NCBI GenBank assembly: GCA_002336895.1
Contig: DDFC01000016.1
Location: 1-59,182, forward strand
DNA length: 59,182 bases
From: Verrucomicrobiaceae bacterium UBA1938
GTDB taxonomy: Bacteria; Verrucomicrobiota; Verrucomicrobiia; Verrucomicrobiales; Verrucomicrobiaceae
Direction of reading: 5' to 3'
The notes below the pieces were generated by a model. That model saw nothing but the letters and a program-made list of their open reading frames with translations. It was not told the DNA's origin and did no database searches. Numbering within the stretch: position 1 is the first letter of the stretch; every line of letters starts with the position of its first letter. Below, one piece after another: positions 49,931 through 58,079 of this stretch. A program made the position numbers and the translations under genes.

Positions 49931-51274
49931 TCATTTCCCCTGGCTCTCACGCACATGCTTCAGCGCAGCCGCCTGCATGAACTTGCTCGCCGCAGGGGTG
50001 CTGGCGTGACCAGTGAGCACATCGGTGTGGATCTCCTTTGGAATCGTCAGCGCATTGTAGGCGGCATACACGCTGGTGGGCGGGCAGGTGGTGTCGATAA
50101 AGCCCACGGTCACCACCGCGCCCTTGCACTTGGCACGGGCGGCGAAGTTCACATTGTCGAAATAGCGCGCCGCCTGCAACGCCGTGGCGTCCGGCTTGCC
50201 CTTCGCGTCATTGGGCACGATCTTTGGCCAGCCGCAGATGCGGTTGGCCTGGCTGCCGGTGTGGTCGCAGCCGGCAGGCACACCCGCGCAGATGAAGGAA
50301 ACGCGTGCGTCCAGCCCCGCAGCGGCAAAGGCCTGGAAACCGCCCTGGCTGGCACCATAAACGATGAGCGTCTTGCCATCCCACTCGGGCTGGGCTGTGA
50401 GGAAATCAATGGCGCGGATCAGCCGCAGAAACATGCCTTTGAAATAAATCTTCTCGCGGTCCTTCGCATTTTCGAAGCGGTAGTCCTTCAGTTCTCCGGC
50501 AGCCAGCGCGTCATAGTATTCCTTCGGCTTCCCGTTGGGCAGGCCATGAGCATTGATGTCCATGGAAAGCATGCCGCCCTCATTCAGCGCCCAGGATACA
50601 GCACCGAGATTGGAGCTGCGCACACCCGCGCCATGCACGTGCAGGATGGCCGGGAGGGATTTCGGCTTGGCATTCACCGGCCTGCCAAAGTAGCCGCTCA
50701 CCGGCTTGCCCAGGCACTCGATCTGTACATCAAAGGCCTCCACACCTTTCGGAGCTTTTTCCACGGGAGTAAGCACGGGCTTCAGCGGCACCTGAGCCAG
50801 TGCGGCTTTCTGCGCATTCCAGAAGGCATCAAAGTCATCCGGCACCGGCATGCTGGGCTTCAGCAGCAGCGGATCATAGCCCGCAGCAGCCAGTGCGGTG
50901 GCCTTGCCGCTCGACACACGCAGTTGCAGAAAGCCAGGCTCGTCCAGCTTGCCGGTGATCGTGGCCTTTCCGTCGTTCAGCTCCAGCGTCTGTGCAGGTT
51001 GTGCCTGCAGTCCGTCTTTGGACAGCACGCATGTCACCTTGCCCTCTGTCAGCGGTTTGCCATCCTGCTGCGCTTCAATGGTGAAGGTGGTCGTCTCCCC
51101 CGTCTTGTAGAGCGCGTCAGCACGATCTGTCACCGCCTTCAGCGTCATAACGGGGGCAGCAGGAGCTGCGGGAGCCACGGCTTCCTTGGCTGGCTTTGCA
51201 GCCACGGCAGGTGCCTGGGCCGGGAGATTGAGCGCAACGAGGAGCCAGATGGCGGAGACGAGTTTCAATTTCAT
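49931..51274 (-). CDS. Secreted acetylxylan esterase (AXE1 / cephalosporin-C deacetylase family)
   Basis: A 447-aa exported carbohydrate esterase. A signal peptide (about 1-20) precedes an Ala/Pro-rich linker and an N-terminal Ig-like domain (LKAVTDRADALYKTGETTTFTI). The AXE1 domain follows: VPDDFDAFWNAQKAALA, LPAILHVHGAGVRSSNLG, the nucleophile Ser309 in VYGASQGGFQAFAAAGLD, VGFIDTTCPPTSVYAAYN (likely Asp) and a final TGHAS His. The start at 51274 begins the signal. It is divergent from the phosphodiester glycosidase gene across 105 bp and fits the hydrolase-rich character of the window. Confidence 0.93.
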   Translation of the reverse strand: MKLKLVSAIWLLVALNLPAQAPAVAAKPAKEAVAPAAPAAPVMTLKAVTDRADALYKTGETTTFTIEAQQDGKPLTEGKVTCVLSKDGLQAQPAQTLELNDGKATITGKLDEPGFLQLRVSSGKATALAAAGYDPLLLKPSMPVPDDFDAFWNAQKAALAQVPLKPVLTPVEKAPKGVEAFDVQIECLGKPVSGYFGRPVNAKPKSLPAILHVHGAGVRSSNLGAVSWALNEGGMLSMDINAHGLPNGKPKEYYDALAAGELKDYRFENAKDREKIYFKGMFLRLIRAIDFLTAQPEWDGKTLIVYGASQGGFQAFAAAGLDARVSFICAGVPAGCDHTGSQANRICGWPKIVPNDAKGKPDATALQAARYFDNVNFAARAKCKGAVVTVGFIDTTCPPTSVYAAYNALTIPKEIHTDVLTGHASTPAASKFMQAAALKHVRESQGK

Positions 51275-51379
51275 GTGGCCGATGCTGAGACAAAGTATGC
51301 CGCAGATCAATCTTCAATCATCATGAGATGACATCCTTCTTGATCGAACCGGAGTTGTTCTCCATGCTCCGGCACCCCC

Positions 51380-52387
51380 ATGTCCAGAAAACGCGGATGC
51401 CTCAAGATGCTTCTGCTGCTCGCCCTTGCCGGTGTGCTGCTCGTATGGCTTTTCGGCGAAGTGTTTTTCAATCTGAACAGCAACCTCGTGGCCGTCAGCG
51501 TGTATGATTCCAAGCAGCCGCTGCAGATCCTGACCAAGCGCGGTGGCTGGAAGACCGCCTCCGCCCTTACGGCCGGAGACATCGACGCAGCACTCATCGA
51601 GCGCCACCGCGAGACCGGCATGCGCTGGGCCTCGCTGAAGGTGCGCCGCCAGGGCGGTGCGCTGGCCACTCTCTCCCAGCGCCTCTTTGGCGCGGAGGTG
51701 CACGTCATCTCTTTCTCACCGGACCGGTTTGATTTCATGACCACCTTCCAGCCCAAGTTTGCCCTCACTACTGCGCGTGAGCGCATGACCGAGGGAAACC
51801 TGTGGTTTGCTATCACCGCAAACTTCCGCGACCCCAAAGGCCGCCCCATGGGCTGGGTGTACCACGAAGGCCGCCAGGTCAATCCCGGCTTTGGCGACTG
51901 GAGCGGCTGCTTCTTTGTCAAAGACGGCCGCCCCTGGTGCGGCCCCAAGTCCCTCCTCACCGATGTGCCGGGCCTCATACAAGAAGGCTGCCAGGTCTAT
52001 CCCTCGGTGATGAAGAACCACACCACCTTCTCCTACGTGGATCTGAAGCCGGATGAGTTCTTTGACGGCAGCAGGATCAGCTACCGTGCGCTGGCTGGCA
52101 TGCGGCAGGACGGCACCATCGTCTTCGTCCTCTCCGGCGATGGCGGCGTGATGAATGTGAGCGAGGTCACTGAAGTCGCCCGCAAGCTGGACGTGCAGCA
52201 CGCCACCCTCCTCGACGGCGGCCGCGCCCTGCAGTACTCCATCCGCACCGACGACGGGCCGTGGCACTTTCATTCCTTCAACACCGAGCTGCCCTTCAAG
52301 CACAAGTGGCTGGAGCGGCAGCGCTCCCCCATCTACATCGGCATCCGCCGCAAAGCGCCTGCGATTGTGCAGAGTACGCCACAGTAG
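51380..52387 (+). CDS. Phosphodiester glycosidase family (NAGPA/DUF2233) protein
   Basis: A 335-aa protein with an N-terminal membrane anchor or signal (about 10-28: LLLLALAGVLLVWLFGEVFF). The outer domain shows the NAGPA pattern: NLWFAITANFRDPKGRPMGWVYHEGR, FFVKDGRPWCGP, and late VFVLSGDGGVMNVSEVTEVARKLDVQHATLLDGGRALQ. This family removes GlcNAc or related sugars from phosphodiesters, and in bacteria it often modifies wall polymers. The stop codon touches the third REPIN-like pair. Confidence 0.85.
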   Translation: MSRKRGCLKMLLLLALAGVLLVWLFGEVFFNLNSNLVAVSVYDSKQPLQILTKRGGWKTASALTAGDIDAALIERHRETGMRWASLKVRRQGGALATLSQRLFGAEVHVISFSPDRFDFMTTFQPKFALTTARERMTEGNLWFAITANFRDPKGRPMGWVYHEGRQVNPGFGDWSGCFFVKDGRPWCGPKSLLTDVPGLIQEGCQVYPSVMKNHTTFSYVDLKPDEFFDGSRISYRALAGMRQDGTIVFVLSGDGGVMNVSEVTEVARKLDVQHATLLDGGRALQYSIRTDDGPWHFHSFNTELPFKHKWLERQRSPIYIGIRRKAPAIVQSTPQ

Positions 52388-52459
52388 CAAGGTGCCGGGG
52401 TCTCCCGACCCCGGTTAGGGAGTCATGCTGGGGGGGGGCAGGAGCCCCCACACACCTCG
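52387..52459. repeat. Third REPIN-like palindrome pair, remote from the RAYT gene
   Basis: Unit a (52387-52414) reads GCAAGGTGCCGGGG, then TCTCCCGACCCCGG. Unit b (52427-52459) is its inverse, with GGGGGGGGGCAGGAGCCCCC and CACACCTCG. It keeps the AGG.GYGGGG and CTCCYGACCCC consensus of the two pairs at 4639 and 5365 and the facing arrangement. It fills the convergent gap between two genes. Confidence 0.75.
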
Positions 52460-52464
52460 AAAAA

Positions 52465-54288
52465 TCATTTCCCCTTCAGCACCTTCACCCAATCCGGATG
52501 CTGCTTCTTGTACTCCTGAAAGGCCTCGTGCTCGTCCTTTGAGATTTTGCCGTTCTTGTCCTTGTCCACAAAGGGAAACAACCACTCCCAGCCGGGCTTG
52601 GCTTCATTCCACGCTTCCTTGGACTCCCACTCGCCGGAGGCCACGGCGCCGGGTTTGGGCCTCACATTGGCACCGGTCCATTGCAGAATCTGACCGCGCT
52701 TGAGCAGGCTCTGCTGCAGCTTGGCTACATCTATCCCCTGCACCGGTACGCCTTCATGAATGGCCTGCGCGGCAGCCACACCAGCGGACTCTCCCATCAC
52801 GCAAAACACGGGCTCCATGCGTGCGGAAGCATAGGCGATGTAGCTGGCGGAGAAGCATACGGGCACCAGCAGATTACCGCAGGCCTCCGCCTTGGGCGTC
52901 AGCGCGCGATACGGGATGGGATAGGGATGCCCCGTGCCCTCGGCTCCGCCGACGAACATGTTTCCCTCTGTGGCGACGCCCATCTTCCCTGTGGTGGGAT
53001 CGGCCACGGCGTAGCGGCGCACGGGATAGATGTCCACGCCGTAGAGTGCCAGGCCCACGCTGTCGGTCACCTGCGTCTTGTTCCACACATCCGCGAGCGT
53101 GAGCACGTACGGCCCCTGCATGCGGCGGGAGATGCGCACGTAGAGTTGATGAGGCCAGCCGGCTGTGTCTTCGTGCATGGTGCGGTTCAGCCCCAGCTCC
53201 GCCGTCTCTTTGCGAAACTTCTCCGGCACTCGCGGGTCGGTGCTCAGGAACTCATGCAGGCCGCTCAGGTAGTCCAGATGCTGCTGCCACACGCGCGTCT
53301 TCACCTCGCGGCTGCCATCCTGATAGTAGCGGCTCACGCCCAGTGGTGCGATGGTCACGAGGGAGTCGCGCTTGTAGTTGTACTCACCGCCGTTCAACCA
53401 GCCGGGGAAGATGTCGCGCAGGCGCTTGAGCAGCTTGACCTCCCCGCCCTCGGTGGTGCTGACGAGATGCTCCACATAGCGGCCCACCACTTCATAGTCC
53501 TTCGCATCATAGCCTGCGGGTTTTTCAAACGGGATGCGCTTGGCGGGATCTCGCGTGACGTAGAAACGGTAGTTGTACGCCTGCGTGTAGTCATCCGCCG
53601 AGCCTTTGGGCAGGCCGTGGTCTTTGTCCACCAGCGGCAGAAGACCGCTCTTCGGATCGCCGGGAACCACGTAAGGGTCGATGGGAGTCCAGTTGGTGGT
53701 CGGGCCCACGCCTGCGAGTTCTTCATTGAAGACATCCTTTGATTCACGCCCCACGGCGTAAGGCACAGCAGCCGCAGCCAGCACATCGCCCTCGTAGCTC
53801 GCATCGATAAACACCTTCGCCTCCACCGTGGCAGCATCCGCCTGGGTGGCCTTCGGCACAGGCACGCCATGTGCATCCGGCGGTGCGAGTTCCAGCACGA
53901 GTTTGGTGATCGAGGTGCCCGTCTTCTCCGCCTTCTGGACGCGATGCTCAAACAGAACCGGAATCTTCTCCTCCTCCAGCCATGCAGCAAAGGCCTGACG
54001 GATGACATCCGGACTGTTGCCAAGCTTGAAGACCCGGCTCGTCGTCAGGCCGCCCACGGCTTGCGGTGCCGCGCAGTCCTGCATGGGCTTGATGCCCGCA
54101 CCGAGAATGCCGCCCACCCAGCGACCGGGCTCCACGATGAGCACCGAGCAGCCCTCCTGATGCGCGGTGACCGCTGCCACAATGCCGCCAGGCGTCGCGC
54201 CATAGACACAGACGTCCACCTTGCGGGGCGATGTTTCAGCTTGCAGCGAAACCAGCAGGAATGAGAGGGCAAATAGGGTACGAATCAT
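52465..54288 (-). CDS. Secreted FAD-dependent oxidoreductase with C-terminal EF-hand
   Basis: A 607-aa exported flavoprotein. Signal peptide (about 1-17, ending LQAE), then the dinucleotide-binding VCVYGATPGGIVAAVTAHQEG and EPGRWVGGILGAG of the FAD-dependent oxidoreductase 2-like (PF12831) class, frequent in Verrucomicrobia and Planctomycetes. The last 60 residues carry a single EF-hand (VDKDKNGKISKDEHEAF), a calcium-binding loop with acidic residues at 1, 3, 5 and 12, as in dockerin-type tags. The substrate is not known. It is the last gene before the 211-bp inverted-repeat element. Confidence 0.88.
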   Translation of the reverse strand: MIRTLFALSFLLVSLQAETSPRKVDVCVYGATPGGIVAAVTAHQEGCSVLIVEPGRWVGGILGAGIKPMQDCAAPQAVGGLTTSRVFKLGNSPDVIRQAFAAWLEEEKIPVLFEHRVQKAEKTGTSITKLVLELAPPDAHGVPVPKATQADAATVEAKVFIDASYEGDVLAAAAVPYAVGRESKDVFNEELAGVGPTTNWTPIDPYVVPGDPKSGLLPLVDKDHGLPKGSADDYTQAYNYRFYVTRDPAKRIPFEKPAGYDAKDYEVVGRYVEHLVSTTEGGEVKLLKRLRDIFPGWLNGGEYNYKRDSLVTIAPLGVSRYYQDGSREVKTRVWQQHLDYLSGLHEFLSTDPRVPEKFRKETAELGLNRTMHEDTAGWPHQLYVRISRRMQGPYVLTLADVWNKTQVTDSVGLALYGVDIYPVRRYAVADPTTGKMGVATEGNMFVGGAEGTGHPYPIPYRALTPKAEACGNLLVPVCFSASYIAYASARMEPVFCVMGESAGVAAAQAIHEGVPVQGIDVAKLQQSLLKRGQILQWTGANVRPKPGAVASGEWESKEAWNEAKPGWEWLFPFVDKDKNGKISKDEHEAFQEYKKQHPDWVKVLKGK

Positions 54289-54356
54289 GCAGACTAACAG
54301 GCCACGAGTTGTGCGCCTGTCATGTGAGATTCACACGATCAGCACTTTCGAAGCAC

Positions 54357-54567
54357 ATGCCGTGAATTTGGAGTGCGGCTGCGCAACGAGGAACGAGTGA
54401 AGCTGCCGCTTTCGAGCGGCTTGTAGTCTGTGCAGATGGAATGGCCAGCGAGAGCCACGTGGGCTCTGGCTTGGTCTGCCTCCAGCACTTTGAGAGCTTT
54501 CCAGCCTGCGGAAAACGGTAGCTGCGTTCGTTCCTCACTCCGCAACCGTACTCCAAATGCACGGCAT
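54357..54567. repeat. 211-bp inverted-repeat element with TTCG tetraloop hairpin (MITE-like or structured RNA)
   Basis: Arms 54357-54418 and 54506-54567 are inverted copies over about 62 bases. The left begins ATGCCGTGAATTTGGAGTGC and the right, read on the minus strand, ATGCCGTGCATTTGGAGTAC, with about 15 differences, many of them G/A or C/T. Inside the left arm, GCCGCT-TTCG-AGCGGC (54405-54420) is a perfect stem closed by a TTCG tetraloop. The centre holds AGAGCC-ACGTG-GGCTCT. It fills most of the 305-bp gap between the FAD oxidoreductase and the SMP-30 gene. No clear target-site duplication; CGAAG occurs on both sides (54349 and 54575). Confidence 0.75.
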
Positions 54568-54593
54568 TGAGATGCGAAGGTGAAAGCCAGAAA

Positions 54594-55442
54594 TCACCCG
54601 CCAAACGCATGGCTCGGCACGCCTTGCGCACCGGTATGGCAGACGAAGAGGCGTCCGGCCAGGGGCTCCACAAAGCCGGGCTTCTTGCCGGTGGTGACGT
54701 AGAGGTCTTTCAGTTCCTGCCCGCCAAAGGCGCAGGCGGTGGTCTCCACGCAGGGAAAGTCGATCTGCGCCTCAATGGTCTGTGACTTCGGATCATAGCA
54801 GACCACTTTGGCCCCGTGGCAGAAGGCGATCCACAGGCGGTCCTCGCTGTCGATCGTCATGCCATCGGGGGAGGAAGGATCAGCGCTGGTGTCCCACACC
54901 ACGCGCTCGTTGGAGATGGCGCTGGTGTCCTTGTCGAAATCAAAGGCACGCACCTTTTTGCTTGGGGTGTCGATGTAGTACATCGTGCTGGCATCGCCGC
55001 TCCAGATGATGCCGTTGGAGTTGGTCACGGGGCCAAATTTTTTCTCCACGCGCAGGTCGGTGTGCAGGCAGTAGAGGGAACCTTCGGGGCGCTTGGCCAA
55101 ACAGATGGTGCCGGCCCAGAAGCGGCCTGCGGGGTCGCACTTGCCATCGTTGAAGCGGTTGTCAGGCATGCCCGGCTCTGGGTCGGCGATGGGCGTGCTG
55201 ACGCCGGTGTCTTCATTGAGGAAATAGAAGCCGTCATCTCCGGCCCACACCAGCCCGCCGCTGGCGCGCGGCACCACGGTGCCCACCCGCTGGCCCACAT
55301 CCCACACCTTCTCCTCACCGCTGGAGGGCGTGAGCGCGATGATCTTGTGCGTTTCGATATCGACGTAGAGGAGGCGGTTGCCGTGCCAGATGGGGCCTTC
55401 GCCCCATTCAGAGACGTGATTGGAAATGAGTTCGGGAGTCAT
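54594..55442 (-). CDS. SMP-30/gluconolactonase/LRE family lactonase
   Basis: Hydrolyses sugar lactones such as gluconolactone. 282 aa six-bladed propeller. Family metal-site residues are visible: the early Glu in SEWGEGPIWHGNRLLYVDIE, DNRFNDGKCDPAGRFWAGTI, the Asn in VTNSNGIIWSGD, and the Asp in SSPDGMTIDSEDRLWIAF. The length fits and no signal peptide is seen, so it is cytoplasmic. Its start overlaps the tsaB stop by four bases (ATGA), an unusual pairing of sugar metabolism with tRNA modification. Gluconokinase at 32061 would use its product. Confidence 0.9.
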   Translation of the reverse strand: MTPELISNHVSEWGEGPIWHGNRLLYVDIETHKIIALTPSSGEEKVWDVGQRVGTVVPRASGGLVWAGDDGFYFLNEDTGVSTPIADPEPGMPDNRFNDGKCDPAGRFWAGTICLAKRPEGSLYCLHTDLRVEKKFGPVTNSNGIIWSGDASTMYYIDTPSKKVRAFDFDKDTSAISNERVVWDTSADPSSPDGMTIDSEDRLWIAFCHGAKVVCYDPKSQTIEAQIDFPCVETTACAFGGQELKDLYVTTGKKPGFVEPLAGRLFVCHTGAQGVPSHAFGG

Positions 55443-56086
55443 GAGGTGGGAGAGAGTACAGGACGCTTCGGCATCGTGATGAAGGCCTCGGCCAGATAAT
55501 GCGGAATCAGTGGCTGGGCGGTGAGTACGGCCAGCTCATCCGCAGGCAGGGCCTGGACGATCTGCGCCAGCCGTGCCGCATCCGGCCTGGCGCAGCGCAG
55601 GGTGGTCAGGCCCAGCGGCGGCTTGGGATCAAAGGTGTACCACGTCTGCCCGTCAGCGGTGCGGGCGCGTGCTTCATCAGCGGAGACAATGTCCAGCTCT
55701 GGCAGCAGCCTGCCCTTTTCCACACGGGCCAGGTAAAAGCTCTGCCGCCGTGCATCGCCGATGAGAGGGTAGCTCTGCGGTGCCTCCACATCGGGAGCGG
55801 TGAGAGAGGACCAGCCCAAGCACCACACGCCGCGTGAGACTGCGATGCCCTGCGCTGCCGCGATGGCGATGCGCACGCCGGTGTAGGAGCCGGGCCCGTT
55901 GCCGATGACGATGCCCTTCAGCTCATCTCCCGCAGCCGCCAACGCCTCGCGCAATGGGGCAAAGACCTGCGCATTGTGCGAGCGCTCCGACTGAAACGAG
56001 GCCCTGAAAAGCACCTCCGCCCCACGCACCACGGCGATGCTGCCGTGGGCGGTGGAGAGGTCGAGAGCGAGGAGGGTGGGAGACAT
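55439..56086 (-). CDS. tsaB: tRNA threonylcarbamoyladenosine biosynthesis protein TsaB
   Basis: Scaffold partner of TsaD and TsaE in making the t6A modification at tRNA position 37. 215 aa. Shows LLALDLSTAHGSIAVV, the SERSHNAQVFAPLREAL and GIVIGNGPGSYTGVRIAIAAAQGIA motifs, typical of the TsaB ASKHA fold. The start at 56086 gives the normal N-terminus; a longer frame upstream would run into the palindromic repeat at 56111-56201. It is downstream of tsaE and thiL on the same strand and overlaps the SMP-30 gene. Confidence 0.94.
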   Translation of the reverse strand: MSPTLLALDLSTAHGSIAVVRGAEVLFRASFQSERSHNAQVFAPLREALAAAGDELKGIVIGNGPGSYTGVRIAIAAAQGIAVSRGVWCLGWSSLTAPDVEAPQSYPLIGDARRQSFYLARVEKGRLLPELDIVSADEARARTADGQTWYTFDPKPPLGLTTLRCARPDAARLAQIVQALPADELAVLTAQPLIPHYLAEAFITMPKRPVLSPTS

Positions 56087-56110
56087 GAATAGGTTGGCCA
56101 AAAGAGGAGA

Positions 56111-56201
56111 AAAGTCCGGGACTTTTCTACCACAGAGGACACGGAGAGGCACAGAGATTCTGAATTCCGGACTCTGTGTCTCTCTGTGATCTCCGTGGTA
56201 A
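56111..56201. repeat. Short hairpin plus CACAGAG-type palindromic repeat between tsaE and tsaB
   Basis: AAAAGTCC-G-GGACTTTT (56111-56127) is a perfect 8-bp hairpin. Next, TACCACAGAGGACACGGAG (from 56129) and its inverse ending TCTCCGTGGTA (to 56201), with CACAGAG and CTCTGTG inside, form a long imperfect palindrome. Similar CCACAGAGG/CCTCTGTGG repeats occur between genes in many bacteria. It separates tsaE from tsaB within a run of same-strand genes. Confidence 0.7.
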
Positions 56202-56232
56202 AATCAATGCCTCTCTGAATTTCATTTTTCAG

Positions 56233-56655
56233 CTATCCCAAAGGCTGAGCGCTTTCCGTCACCTGCCGAGTGCCGTCAGGATGCGGCACGATGTGAAACC
56301 AGCGCGTGTGTGGCGGAAGCAGCCCGGGAAACATGTCGGCCCATTCGACGATGACGACGCCGGGCTCCGTGAGAAACTCATCCCAGCCGATGCCGATGAC
56401 CTCGGCGGCGGAGTCCATGCGGTAGAAGTCGAAGTGGAAGACTGGCAGGCGGCCATCCAGATACTCGTGCACCAGCGTGAAGGTAGGGCTGGTGACGGCG
56501 GCCTGCGAATTCATGCCCGCGACGATGCCGCGCGTGATCTGCGTCTTGCCAGCGCCCAGCGTACCACACAGTGCCACCACATCTCCCGCAGCAAGAGACT
56601 GCGCGAGCTGCATGCCCCAGGTGTGGGCGTCTTCAGCGGTGTGCAGGGTGGTCAT
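56233..56655 (-). CDS. tsaE: tRNA threonylcarbamoyladenosine biosynthesis ATPase TsaE
   Basis: ATPase that drives the t6A-forming TsaBDE complex. 140 aa, the usual size. P-loop CGTLGAGKTQ (Lys37), then SPTFTLVHEYLDGRLPVFHFDFYRMDS and the IVEWADMFPGLLPP Walker-B-like stretch. Its start overlaps the thiL stop by four bases (ATGA), and tsaB follows 146 bp downstream behind a palindromic repeat. Confidence 0.96.
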   Translation of the reverse strand: MTTLHTAEDAHTWGMQLAQSLAAGDVVALCGTLGAGKTQITRGIVAGMNSQAAVTSPTFTLVHEYLDGRLPVFHFDFYRMDSAAEVIGIGWDEFLTEPGVVIVEWADMFPGLLPPHTRWFHIVPHPDGTRQVTESAQPLG

Positions 56656-57557
56656 CCGTCAGCACTCAACGCAAAGTGATCCCAGCCCGTGCTCTCAAAG
56701 TCCGGCGGGCGGCCTTCGCCGGGAGGGACGAGTTTGCCGATGATGGTGAGTGGCAGCTTCGGAAAGGCCTCGCGCCATTTTTGCATCAGGGACTTCACGC
56801 TGCGCGGATTGACGGCGAGAAGGAGCTCGTAGTCTTCGCCATCGCCCCAGGCTTGATCGAAAGAGCAGCCGGGATTGCATGGCAGCGAGGCGACATTGAC
56901 CTGATAGTGGGTGCCGCTGGCCAGGGCGAGACGCGGAAGGTCTTTGGCCAGCCCGTCGCTGATGTCCATCATGGCATGCGGATGGGCGTTTTCAGAGAGC
57001 CAGCGTCCTTCCTCAAGGCGCGGCTGAAATTTGAGATGCTTGCCATGGATGGAGCCGCCGAGGCGGCCTGTTACGAGGATGACGTCTCCTGCCTTGCCCT
57101 CGCTGCGTGAGAGCCAGCGCTTGGACGGAACAGTACCGCTCATGGAAATGGAAAGCATGAGCACCAGCCCGCGCGAGGTCTCGCCGCCCACGATGTTGAT
57201 GCCGTACTCTTTGGCAATGGTGCGCATGCCTCGATACACCTCGGAAAGAAACTCCACCTCCATGCTCGGTGGCGCCACCAGCGTGATCATGGCATGGCGA
57301 GGTGTGCCGCCCATGGCCGCGAAATCGCTCACCACACGCGCGATAGCCTTGCGACCGATGAGCTTGGGTGGCGTCTGCAGCGTGAAGTGCACATCCTGCA
57401 CCAGCGCATCTGTCTTCAGCAGCGTGTGCTCGTCCTTCGATCCGCGCACCACGGCGCAGTCATCCCCTGCCCCGGCGATGACATCGCCGTCCAGCTTCAC
57501 ACCGCGCATCAGTTTGCGGATGAGATTGTCTTCTCCGATGTCGGCGAGGGTGGGCAT
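56652..57557 (-). CDS. thiL: Thiamine-monophosphate kinase
   Basis: Makes thiamine diphosphate, the active cofactor, from thiamine monophosphate. 301 aa. Shows the AIR-synthase-like core: GAGDDCAVVRG, LKTDALVQDVHF (the metal-binding Asp), IGRKAIARVVSDFAAMGGTPRHAMI, NIVGGETSRG, VTGRLGGSIHGKHL and MMDISDGLAKDLPRLA. No TPP riboswitch was seen upstream. It is first in a thiL-tsaE-tsaB-SMP-30 run. Confidence 0.96.
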   Translation of the reverse strand: MPTLADIGEDNLIRKLMRGVKLDGDVIAGAGDDCAVVRGSKDEHTLLKTDALVQDVHFTLQTPPKLIGRKAIARVVSDFAAMGGTPRHAMITLVAPPSMEVEFLSEVYRGMRTIAKEYGINIVGGETSRGLVLMLSISMSGTVPSKRWLSRSEGKAGDVILVTGRLGGSIHGKHLKFQPRLEEGRWLSENAHPHAMMDISDGLAKDLPRLALASGTHYQVNVASLPCNPGCSFDQAWGDGEDYELLLAVNPRSVKSLMQKWREAFPKLPLTIIGKLVPPGEGRPPDFESTGWDHFALSADG

Positions 57558-57602
57558 GGGTTGGAAAGCTCAGGGGAAAGTTAAATTGTTGGCCCGTGAG
57601 GT

Positions 57603-58049
57603 TCAGTACCCACTGAATTCACCCTCTTTGGCCATAATTGCAAACTCAGAGAAGGAATCAGCCCTGTGTTCGGTTTCTCCAGTTTCGTGAGACCATTTGA
57701 CCACAGGGGGCTCACCCTGGGGATTCACCCGGGAATAATCCAGGCAATAGTAGTCTCCAGAACCAAAGTCCGCAAAAGGCAGCAAGTGGCTGAATGCGTC
57801 CGAGTCTTCGTCAAAGTTTGCGATCCAATCTTTCCAGCCTGTGTTAACTCGCTTATCAATCGAATCCCAAGTGGTGCGTGCATCTCTTTCGTCAAAGACA
57901 GGAAAGATGGTAATGTCTTCTATACCTAGCCCATTGTTCTGGATCAACCAACTCCTCAGCGAAAGTGGCAACTTTCGACCAAGAGCAGCTTCAGCCTTGT
58001 CGATCGCTTCGTCGGTGGTTCCAATAATTCTTGGCCTCTTTTGACTCAT
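57603..58049 (-). CDS. SMI1/KNR4 (SUKH-1) family protein
   Basis: A 148-aa protein with the SUKH-1 pattern: IDKAEAALGRKLPLSLRSWLIQNNG near the start, the Trp/Tyr-rich FADFGSGDYYCLDYSR in the middle, and PPVVKWSHETGE. Many SUKH proteins neutralise contact-dependent or polymorphic toxins. No toxin gene is next to it. The DNA is visibly less GC-rich than the flanking thiL and SOD genes, which could mean recent acquisition. A solitary immunity gene is the best reading. Confidence 0.85.
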   Translation of the reverse strand: MSQKRPRIIGTTDEAIDKAEAALGRKLPLSLRSWLIQNNGLGIEDITIFPVFDERDARTTWDSIDKRVNTGWKDWIANFDEDSDAFSHLLPFADFGSGDYYCLDYSRVNPQGEPPVVKWSHETGETEHRADSFSEFAIMAKEGEFSGY

Positions 58050-58079
58050 ATCCGAGCGAAGAAATCATTCATGTGACAT

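Noticed and set aside
57558..57602. TPP riboswitch before thiL
   Set aside because: The gap is 45 bp with no CUGAGA or ACYUGA core.
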